DNA of 64,000 nucleotides from 66-474 sp050737995 (GTDB lineage Bacteria; Pseudomonadota; Gammaproteobacteria; Xanthomonadales; Rhodanobacteraceae): contig JBOHYR010000127.1 in assembly GCA_050737995.1 (NCBI GenBank), positions 1-64,000 of the forward strand, in the 5' to 3' direction. How positions within the stretch are numbered: the first letter of the stretch is position 1; each line of letters begins with the position of its first letter. The notes below the pieces were generated by a model, which saw only the letters and a program-made list of their open reading frames with translations, was not told where the DNA came from and did not search any database. Made by a program: the position numbers and the translations under genes. Positions 18,562 to 25,458 of the stretch are shown here, in pieces.

Positions 18562-19200
18562 TCAATGCGTGCTCGACGCCGATACTGGTTCCGGCGCGGA
18601 TGGTGACGTATTTCCGAAATCCACTTTCGGCGCCACCGAAATCGCGGCCTCGTTCGCGACCGTGAAATTTGGTTTGACCTGATAACCAAAGGCCTTCGCG
18701 GTCAGGTTCACGGGGAAACTCCGGATATAGGCGTTGTAGTCCTGCACCGCCAGTACGTAACGATGACGCGCCACGGTGATGCGGTTCTCGGTGCCTTCCA
18801 GTTGCGCCTGCAGGTTCTGGAACAGGCCGTCCGCCTTGAGGTTCGGGTAATTCTCAGACACCGCCATCAAACGAGTCAGCGCACCGGACAATTCGCCCTG
18901 CGCGGCCTGGAATTTCGCAAGCGATGCGGCATCGTCGGCGTTGACGGTAACCTGCCCGACCTTGGCGCGGGCATCGGTGACTTCACGAAACACCTGCTCT
19001 TCGTGCGCGGCGTAGCCCTTGACCGTTGCGACCAGGTTCGGCACCAGATCCGCACGGCGCTGGTACTGGTTGATCACTTCCGACCATGCGGCCTTGACCG
19101 CTTCGTCCCTCCTCTGGATCTGGTTGTAACCGCAACCGGACAGCAGGCCGCAGGCGAGCAGCAACGCGAACCCCGAAACCACGAGCCGGACAGCACGCAT
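18562..19200 (-). CDS. lemA: LemA-family lipoprotein
   Basis: A 212-residue protein with a lipobox-like signal (FALLLACGLLSGC) and a helical LemA domain (YNQIQRRDEAVKAAWSEVINQYQRRADLVPNLV...). The AWSEV.NQYQRRADLVPNLV stretch is diagnostic. LemA proteins are anchored to the inner or outer membrane and are usually encoded next to YgcG-type TPM genes, as here. The role is probably in membrane stress or metalloprotease control but is not proven. Confidence 0.93.
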   Translation of the reverse strand: MRAVRLVVSGFALLLACGLLSGCGYNQIQRRDEAVKAAWSEVINQYQRRADLVPNLVATVKGYAAHEEQVFREVTDARAKVGQVTVNADDAASLAKFQAAQGELSGALTRLMAVSENYPNLKADGLFQNLQAQLEGTENRITVARHRYVLAVQDYNAYIRSFPVNLTAKAFGYQVKPNFTVANEAAISVAPKVDFGNTSPSAPEPVSASSTH

Positions 19201-19362
19201 GAGGAAGCCTCCCTGTCAGTCTGGACGGTGATTGCAGCATGCGCCGGGTTCGCGCGCAAATGCTCTTCGCACCGTCATCGCGATCACAGACTGGCCGGGA
19301 GCCAGTGCCATCGACGGTAAAGCCACCCGTACCCGGAAGCCATTGATTGCTTGCCCGCAGAG

Positions 19363-19734
19363 CTACCAAAGTCTCCCACCCAGCACCACCGCCCAAATCA
19401 CGATCACGTTCATCATCAGCAGAAATACCGCGGCCGAACCCATGTCCTTGATACGCCCGGCCATTTCATGACGATCCGGCCACAGCTTGTCGACCACCGC
19501 CTCGAGCCCCGAATTCAGCAACTCGGCGGCGAGCACCGGCAGCAGCGAGCCAGCCAGAAGTGCCTTCTCGAGCGCGCCGTCGCCCAGCCACAGCCCGACG
19601 GGAAACAGGATCACGAACAGGATCACTTCCAGACGGAACGAGGCCTCCACGCGCCAGCCCTCGCGCAACCCCGCGAGCGACCAGCACAGTGCCCGCCAGA
19701 TCTGGCGCGGTCCGCGATTGACGTTGCTGGGCAT
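19363..19734 (-). CDS. dgkA: Diacylglycerol kinase DgkA
   Basis: A 123-residue inner-membrane diacylglycerol kinase that recycles diacylglycerol to phosphatidic acid. Three TM helices and the catalytic stretch ELLNSGLEAVVD (E71, N74, E78) followed by KDMGSAAV (D97) match the family. The N-terminal WRALCWSLAGLREGWRVEASFRLE is also typical. It is divergent from the DUF3311 gene across 125 bp that contain a long inverted repeat. Confidence 0.95.
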   Translation of the reverse strand: MPSNVNRGPRQIWRALCWSLAGLREGWRVEASFRLEVILFVILFPVGLWLGDGALEKALLAGSLLPVLAAELLNSGLEAVVDKLWPDRHEMAGRIKDMGSAAVFLLMMNVIVIWAVVLGGRLW

Positions 19735-19768
19735 GTCTCGATTCCCCGTTGTTGGATTCGTTGTCCGT

Positions 19769-19807
19769 GCGCGCGTCCGGCACTTGCCACTGGCGCCGGA
19801 CGCGCGC
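19769..19807. repeat. 13-bp perfect inverted repeat between dgkA and the symporter operon
   Basis: GCGCGCGTCCGGC (19769-19781) and GCCGGACGCGCGC (19795-19807) are exact reverse complements with a 13-nt spacer. The element lies in the short region between two divergent start codons, so it should overlap a promoter or leader on at least one side. No T-run follows on either strand. Confidence 0.75.
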
Positions 19808-19859
19808 CAGCATACGATGCCATGATGATCGCCGCGACCCTCGCGGCAAGGGAGGTCGC

Positions 19860-20048
19860 ATGCGAAAGCTGCGCCGATGGTTGCCGCTGGTTCTGCTGAT
19901 TCCTTTCATCGCGCTGTTGTGGGTGCCCTTCTACAACCGCGAGCAACCCGAAATCGCCGGCCTTCCTTTTTTCTACGTCTGGCAGTTCGCCTGGATCATC
20001 TTGGCCGCGCTGCTGACCTGGATCCTGTATCGCGGGTGGCGCGCATGA
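19860..20048 (+). CDS. DUF3311 small membrane protein, symporter partner
   Basis: A 62-residue protein with two hydrophobic segments (WLPLVLLIPFIALLWVPFY and FAWIILAALLTWILY). DUF3311 proteins are regularly encoded directly before a sodium:solute symporter and may be accessory subunits. The ribosome-binding site GGGAGG is 4 nt before the ATG. Its stop overlaps the symporter start by 4 nt (ATGA). Confidence 0.88.
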   Translation: MRKLRRWLPLVLLIPFIALLWVPFYNREQPEIAGLPFFYVWQFAWIILAALLTWILYRGWRA

Positions 20049-21583
20049 GCGCGGCGCGCTTGGATTGGACGGCGCTCGCTGTGTTCGTGTTCTTTTTCGC
20101 GCTGGTGACGGTGCTTGGCTTCGTTGCCGCGCGCTGGCGGCGTGGCGATCTCGCACAGCTCTCCGAATGGGGTCTGGGTGGCCGGCGTTTCGGCACATTC
20201 GTCACATGGTTCCTGTTGGGGGGCGACCTGTACACGGCTTACACGCTGATCGCGGTACCGGCGCTGGTGTATGCGGTCGGCGCCTACGGCTTCTTCGCGA
20301 TGCCCTACACGGTGTTCGTGTACCCGATCGTGTTCCTGACCATGCCGCGGCTGTGGAACGTGTGCCGCAAGCACGGCTGGATCACCAGTGCGGACTTCGT
20401 CGAAGGCCGCTACGGAAGCCGCGGCCTCGCGTTGGCGGTCGCGATCACCGGCGTGCTCGCCACCATGCCGTATATCGCGCTGCAGCTGGTGGGGCTGGAA
20501 GTCGTGTTCGAGGCAATGGGGTTCGGCGTGCTTGGCATCGGCAAGGAGACGCCGCTGCTGGTCGCGTTCGTGATCCTGGCGCTGTACACGTATTCCAGCG
20601 GGCTACGCGCACCGGCGCTGATCGCCTTCGTGAAGGACGCGATGCTGTACGTCACCGTGATCTCCGCCGTGGTGATCATCCCGATCAAGCTGGGCGGCTA
20701 CGGCGCGGTGTTCCATGCCGCGCAGCAGGCGATCACCGCGAAGGGCGGCGATACCGGCATCGTGCTGAAACCGGATCAATACTGGTCGTTCGCGACGCTG
20801 GCACTGGGCTCGGCGTTTGCCCTGTTCCTCTACCCGCACGCGACCACCGCGACGCTCAGCGCATCCGGCCCGGACACCATCCGCCACAACGCTGTGTGGC
20901 TGCCGGTGTACAGCGTGATGCTGGGCCTTGTCGCGCTGCTGGGCTACATGGCGCTGGCCGCGCACATCGATGTCAAGAACGGTTCGATGGCGGTACCGGC
21001 GCTGATCAACGCCAGTTTCCCGCCATGGTTCGCCGGCTTCTGTTTCGCAGCGATCGCGCTGGGCGCGCTCGTACCAGCGGCGATCATGTCGATCGGCGCG
21101 GCCAACCTCTTCACGCGCAACATATGGCGGCCGTATATCAACGACAAGCTGACGGACGCGCAGGAATCGCGCGTCGCCAAGAACGTCTCGCTGCTGGTGA
21201 AGTTCGGGGCGCTGCTGGCGGTCCTGTACCTGCCCACGAAGTTCGCGATCGACCTGCAATTGCTGGGCGGTATCTGGATGTTGCAGATTTTCCCCGCCGT
21301 GATCTGTGGCCTGTTCCTGCGCTGGTTTCGCGCTTCCGCCATGCTCGCTGGCTGGCTCGCCGGAATGGCGCTCGGCAGCGCACTGGCGCTTCATCAGGGC
21401 CTGAAACCCGTATACACGTTCGCCGCAGGCGGCTCGCACTACGGCATCTACATCGGACTTCTGGCTCTGGCCGCCAACTTCGTCGTGACGATAGTTGCGA
21501 CGCCGATCGCGGCGGCGCTGCGTCCTTCGGCGCCGCCGGACCACACCCATGCGATCGACTACCAGGACTCCGCCGTCGGCTGA
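20045..21583 (+). CDS. Sodium:solute symporter (SSS family)
   Basis: A 512-residue transporter with about 13 membrane segments. The motif region LGGRRFGTFVTWFLLGGDLYTAYT and RYGSRGLALAVAITGVLATMPYIALQ are typical of SSS members paired with DUF3311. Substrate cannot be told from sequence; monocarboxylates are a common guess for the group. It is translationally coupled to the DUF3311 gene and converges on the TonB-domain lipoprotein gene 7 nt away. Confidence 0.9.
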   Translation: MSAARLDWTALAVFVFFFALVTVLGFVAARWRRGDLAQLSEWGLGGRRFGTFVTWFLLGGDLYTAYTLIAVPALVYAVGAYGFFAMPYTVFVYPIVFLTMPRLWNVCRKHGWITSADFVEGRYGSRGLALAVAITGVLATMPYIALQLVGLEVVFEAMGFGVLGIGKETPLLVAFVILALYTYSSGLRAPALIAFVKDAMLYVTVISAVVIIPIKLGGYGAVFHAAQQAITAKGGDTGIVLKPDQYWSFATLALGSAFALFLYPHATTATLSASGPDTIRHNAVWLPVYSVMLGLVALLGYMALAAHIDVKNGSMAVPALINASFPPWFAGFCFAAIALGALVPAAIMSIGAANLFTRNIWRPYINDKLTDAQESRVAKNVSLLVKFGALLAVLYLPTKFAIDLQLLGGIWMLQIFPAVICGLFLRWFRASAMLAGWLAGMALGSALALHQGLKPVYTFAAGGSHYGIYIGLLALAANFVVTIVATPIAAALRPSAPPDHTHAIDYQDSAVG

Positions 21584-21590
21584 AGGCCCG

Positions 21591-22127
21591 TTACTCGCGC
21601 TTGGAGGTGGACACGCTTGGCTTGCCATTGACCATCGCGAACCGGAACTCGAACCACAAGCTGAAAGGTTTTGCCTCGCGCTTGAACGTGATCGGCGTTG
21701 CACCACCGCCGACGGATTGCTCGAATACCAGTGGCGTGAAGGCCCATCGCATTGCGGCCTTGCGCACCGCATCCTCGAACAGCGTCTTGCCTGCGCCCGC
21801 GTACGAATCGGTGAGAATGAAGACATCTTGGACGTGGCCGCTGGAGGCGAACACCAGTTGCGCCTTGATCCGCACCACCGGCATGCCGGGATACGCGAGC
21901 GACGATGGATATTCGGGCGGTGAAAATCGTCCGATCAGCGGCTCGGGCAGCGTCGCCGACTGGCCGGGCTTCAAGTCGTAGTGTGGCGCACTCTTCGGCG
22001 TGATCAACTTGTAACTGGTTTCGGGATTCGTGGTTGGCTGGGGTTTGACCACGACCTTTGGCGTGACGCATCCAGCGAGCAGGAGAGTTGCTGCCAAGTA
22101 CGACACTCGACGCAGAGTTTTCTCCAT
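21591..22127 (-). CDS. Lipoprotein with TonB C-terminal-like domain
   Basis: A 178-residue protein with a lipobox signal (YLAATLLLAGC) and a region PPEYPSSLAYPGMPVVRIKAQLVFASSGHVQDVFIL... AVRKAAMRWAFTP that follows the TonB_C pattern (PxYP, then [VI]xxxVxxSGxVxxV). It lacks the N-terminal TM and Pro-rich spacer of a true TonB. It lies 81 bp downstream of the M56 peptidase, which has two such domains, and is probably part of the same operon. Confidence 0.72.
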   Translation of the reverse strand: MEKTLRRVSYLAATLLLAGCVTPKVVVKPQPTTNPETSYKLITPKSAPHYDLKPGQSATLPEPLIGRFSPPEYPSSLAYPGMPVVRIKAQLVFASSGHVQDVFILTDSYAGAGKTLFEDAVRKAAMRWAFTPLVFEQSVGGGATPITFKREAKPFSLWFEFRFAMVNGKPSVSTSKRE

Positions 22128-22208
22128 CGTCGCCTCGCCCCTTTACATATCCCTCAAGGAAACGACGTCGTGTCCTTGCGCACCGTTACGCCTGTCGTGC
22201 CTGACCGA

Positions 22209-23852
22209 TCACGGGATCGAGCCGACACCGGAGGGCGCAGGCGGGACAAAAAGCTGTGGTATCGGAACGCACGAGAACGACTCGCCTTTCCCTTGCTTGT
22301 ACACGAAGCCTGGTTGGCACGACGGCGTTTCCGAAAGCGAAAAGTTGACGGGAACCTGGATCGTGCCATTCACCGCATGTCCATCCTTCATCGCCGGGTT
22401 GAACTGCCACTTTCCGGCAGCCTGGATCGCAGCCGTCTGCAGCACCGCCGGCGCCGTAGTCTTTGCCTGGTCGACGGTTACTTCCTCGACTTTTCCCTCC
22501 GCGTCCACCTTGACGTCCAGAATTACCAGGCCCTGTTCGTGCTCGTGCAGCGCTTCGGCTGGATAACGCGGCGGGTTATGATTCTTGTAAGTGACATCCA
22601 CCGTTGGCGCACTCGTGTCGCTGTTCTCCTGCAAGGAGAAATTCACCGGGATGCGCACCATGCCACCGACAGATCTGCCGTCCTTTTCACCGGGTTTGAA
22701 TTTCCAACCCTGTGCTGCAGCGACAGCCGCCGCCTGAAGCGACGCTGGCGCAGTGGTTGTCGGCTTGTCGACCTGCACGCCGGTGACATGCCCGGCTGCG
22801 TCCACGCTCACATCAACGACCACCATCCCCTCCACACCGTTCTGCAAGGCATCAACGGGATAGCGGGGTGGGTGATTGTTTTTGTAGGTGATATCCACCG
22901 ACGGTGGCGTCGATGACGATATGGCCTGCGCTGCAGCGTGCGCCGGTGCCTGTCCACCAGCGACGAACAGCCCGCCCGCCAACAATAACGCGATAGCAAG
23001 AAAGCCGGTGCGGCGGCGCAATGCGCCTGGCTGGATGCGGGTAATCATGGCGATACGCTCCTTGAGTTGCGGCTCGCCGAGCCAAGAGATCAGGGCGGGC
23101 ATCGGTTGCGTGGCCACGCTGTCGAGCAGCGTGCGCGCGTAGCCGGAGTGACGGCTCGGCATGGCACGCAGCGACGCCGCATCGCAAGCGAGCTCCTGAT
23201 CGAGCCGGAAGCGCGGACGCGCAAGCCAGGTCAGCGGGTGGAACCACAAAAGCGCCGAGACGATTTCCATCGCCAGACACCACCACGCGTCGCCGCGGCG
23301 TGCGTGGGTAAGTTCGTGGCGCAATACCAACTCGCGTGCTTCGACGGTATCGAAACGTCGCGCGAAGTCCTCCGGTAACAAAAGCAATGAATGCGGCAAC
23401 GACCACAGCACCGCCGGACCGTGCGCATGTACGCGCACCCGCCGCGCATCGAGACTTGGCATCGCTCCGCACACTGTAGCCAGCCACGTCGGCGAACCGC
23501 GCTGCGCGCCCAAACTCAGACGCACGTAATGCCAAACCAGTCGCGCAAGAGAGATCGCTACTCCAACGAGCCACAACGCCAGCAACAGGAGTGGCACCTC
23601 GATGCCAGAGCCAGCGTGGGCGACCGCCGCAACCGGCGTGTACGGTGTCACGGTGAACCCCGGCAGCACCACCATCGCTGACGGGGCCAGCTGTTGCGGA
23701 AGCAACGGTGCGAGCGCCAACACGAACGGCAACAGCCACAGCGTAAACGCGGGGCCCGCGCCGAACAGTTGCCGCGCCGAACGGCGCAACAGTAATACCA
23801 GCACCAGTCCGAGAGTGATCCACAGCAACATCCGCAGCAACGTGTCAGTCAT
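22209..23852 (-). CDS. BlaR1-like M56 metallopeptidase with two TonB C-terminal domains
   Basis: A 547-residue membrane protein. The first 320 residues are an M56 peptidase: several TM helices, the zinc motif HELTH in VLRHELTHARRGD, and the third ligand region DQELACD. After a further TM (LAIALLLAGGLFVAGG) come two tandem TonB_C domains beginning PSVDITYKNNHPPRYP and PTVDVTYKNHNPPRYP, about 55% identical to each other. In BlaR1 this place is taken by a penicillin-binding sensor. It overlaps the BlaI gene by 8 nt. Likely role: sense an envelope signal and cleave, or cause loss of, the repressor. Confidence 0.9.
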   Translation of the reverse strand: MTDTLLRMLLWITLGLVLVLLLRRSARQLFGAGPAFTLWLLPFVLALAPLLPQQLAPSAMVVLPGFTVTPYTPVAAVAHAGSGIEVPLLLLALWLVGVAISLARLVWHYVRLSLGAQRGSPTWLATVCGAMPSLDARRVRVHAHGPAVLWSLPHSLLLLPEDFARRFDTVEARELVLRHELTHARRGDAWWCLAMEIVSALLWFHPLTWLARPRFRLDQELACDAASLRAMPSRHSGYARTLLDSVATQPMPALISWLGEPQLKERIAMITRIQPGALRRRTGFLAIALLLAGGLFVAGGQAPAHAAAQAISSSTPPSVDITYKNNHPPRYPVDALQNGVEGMVVVDVSVDAAGHVTGVQVDKPTTTAPASLQAAAVAAAQGWKFKPGEKDGRSVGGMVRIPVNFSLQENSDTSAPTVDVTYKNHNPPRYPAEALHEHEQGLVILDVKVDAEGKVEEVTVDQAKTTAPAVLQTAAIQAAGKWQFNPAMKDGHAVNGTIQVPVNFSLSETPSCQPGFVYKQGKGESFSCVPIPQLFVPPAPSGVGSIP

Positions 23853-24243
23853 GACGGCGCTCCTTCCGTTCGATCGTGTCAACCAACTGGCGCAGTTCCG
23901 CGATGTCTTTGTCGCTGAGTTTTTCTGTGCGGCTGAAATGCGCCAGCAACGGTATGACCCGGCCACCGAATACACGGTCGAGCAGGCTGCGGCTTTCGCT
24001 GGCCTGCCATTGCCCGTGCGTCAGCAAAGGCGAATAGAGATAGCGGCGTCCGTCGCGTTCGGCACGCACCGCACCCTTGTCGGAGAGCCGCTTCAACAGT
24101 GTACGTACGGTGTTCTCGTGCCAGCCCGTCTCGTCCTGCAGCGCCGCCGCGAGATCTTCCGACCCCTGCGGAGCTTGTTGCCACAACTGGGCCATCACGC
24201 GACTTTCGGCTTCGCTGATGGCTGGGATACTTGGCTTGGCCAT
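23845..24243 (-). CDS. BlaI/MecI/CopY-family repressor
   Basis: A 132-residue winged-helix repressor: ISEAESRVMAQLWQQAPQGSEDLAAAL, ENTVRTLLKRLSDKGAVRAERDGRRYLYSP, then a C-terminal dimer helix. TVRTLLKRL is the recognition helix typical of BlaI. The ATG giving MAKPSIPAIS is preceded by a promoter with two TACRAATGTA boxes, the known BlaI/CopY operator type, so it almost surely represses itself and the overlapping M56 gene. Confidence 0.93.
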   Translation of the reverse strand: MAKPSIPAISEAESRVMAQLWQQAPQGSEDLAAALQDETGWHENTVRTLLKRLSDKGAVRAERDGRRYLYSPLLTHGQWQASESRSLLDRVFGGRVIPLLAHFSRTEKLSDKDIAELRQLVDTIERKERRHD

Positions 24244-24256
24244 TGCGATTTCTTCC

Positions 24257-24294
24257 ACTACGAATGTAGTTATATTTACAACTACAAATGTAAT
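24257..24294 (-). promoter_or_regulatory. Pair of BlaI-type operators
   Basis: ACTACGAATGTAGT (24257-24270) is a palindrome with perfect 5-bp arms and ACTACAAATGTAAT (24281-24294) is nearly so. Both contain the TACNNATGTA core recognised by the BlaI/MecI/CopY family (TACANNTGTA). Their centres are 24 bp apart, slightly over two helical turns. They overlap the -10/+1 region and the -35/-10 spacer of the promoter reading into the repressor gene. Confidence 0.8.
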
Positions 24295-24300
24295 TGTCAA
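24272..24300 (-). promoter_or_regulatory. Promoter of the BlaI-M56 operon
   Basis: On the minus strand a perfect TTGACA (24295-24300) is followed after 17 bp by AAATAT (24272-24277); shifted registers such as TAAATA are also possible. The repressor ATG follows about 30 nt downstream. Confidence 0.65.
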
Positions 24301-24502
24301 GTGCCGTGTCGATCCGGGAATGACCGGCCTGCCAATGCACGATCCCGGGCCGAACACCGGCGAAGGCGAGGGCCGGATGGCCGACGCGTGGAAGCGACGA
24401 GCCTTTCAGAACCAAAGCAAGCAAATGCCACCGCACGCACGTCTAGCGGGGCGTCGCCTGATGCGGCACCCAGAATAGTGGCCGAGACGACCGCTGGCCG
24501 CC

Positions 24503-25336
24503 CTATTCGGCGCGTCCGCCGCTGACCCGTTCGTGCCCGCCGAGATCGCGTGCGGTGAACACCTGGGCGTATCCGTTACGAGCGAGAAGGTCACGCACCG
24601 CGGCGCCCTGATCGAACCCGTGTTCCAGCAGCAGCCAACCGTTCTCACGCAGATGCGCGGGCGCATCACGGACGATCTCGCGGATTGCGTCGAGTCCATC
24701 GACACCCGATGCGAGTGCGTCGCGCGGTTCGAAACGCAGATCACCCAGGCGCAGGTGGGGATCGCCCTCCGCGACATATGGCGGATTCGACACGATTACA
24801 TCGAATGACCGGTCGCCCAGTGCCTGGCACCAATCGCCCTGAACGAACTCGATGTTGCGCAAACCGAGCCGCACTCCATTGTCCCGCGCGATTGCAAGCG
24901 CGTCGTCGCCGACATCGGTGGCGACAACCCGCGCACCGGGACGTGCATGCGCGATTGCAAGCGCAATTGCGCCGGATCCCGTCCCGAGATCGGCCACGGC
25001 TCGTTCCGAATCGGCGGGGATCCACTGCAACGCGAGATCCACCAGCAACTCCGTTTCCGGGCGCGGGATCAGCACATCCGGCGTGACGGTCAGATCGAGT
25101 GTGTGAAATCCGCGTACGCCGATGAGATAGGCGACGGGCTCGCCGCGTGCACGGCGCTCGACCAGCGCACGGTAATCGGCCGCGCTCGCTTCGTCGACGT
25201 TGTCACCCGCATGCGCGATCAACCACGTGTCGGACACATCGAGCACATGCGCGAGCAGAAGCACGGCTTCGCGTCGTGCTTCCTCGCCAGGCAATGCGCG
25301 CGCGCCGTCGTCAAGTAGTGCACGCATTGTTGCCAT
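24503..25336 (-). CDS. prmC: Peptide chain release factor glutamine methyltransferase PrmC
   Basis: A 277-residue SAM methyltransferase that methylates the GGQ glutamine of RF1 and RF2. Motifs: RGEPVAYLIGVRGFHTLDLTV (RF-binding part), LIPRPETELLVDLAL, VADLGTGSGAIALAIA (SAM site) and VSNPPYVAEGDPHL, the NPPY catalytic motif. Starts at ATG 25336 (MATMRALL) or 25327 are both possible. prfA, its frequent partner, is not adjacent. Confidence 0.96.
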   Translation of the reverse strand: MATMRALLDDGARALPGEEARREAVLLLAHVLDVSDTWLIAHAGDNVDEASAADYRALVERRARGEPVAYLIGVRGFHTLDLTVTPDVLIPRPETELLVDLALQWIPADSERAVADLGTGSGAIALAIAHARPGARVVATDVGDDALAIARDNGVRLGLRNIEFVQGDWCQALGDRSFDVIVSNPPYVAEGDPHLRLGDLRFEPRDALASGVDGLDAIREIVRDAPAHLRENGWLLLEHGFDQGAAVRDLLARNGYAQVFTARDLGGHERVSGGRAE

Positions 25337-25458
25337 TACACTGTCATCCAGGCCATGGATTGGCCGGAACCAAGCGACAAGAAAGCCAAAGTTACTGCAT
25401 GCAGGCTTCCGTCGGAATGACGACGGGAAAATAGTCGCCATCCCGCATACCCAATTCC

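Noticed and set aside
20065..21981. A 638-codon plus-strand frame overlapping the symporter
   Set aside because: It is the second frame of the symporter gene: Arg- and Gly-rich with no membrane segments.
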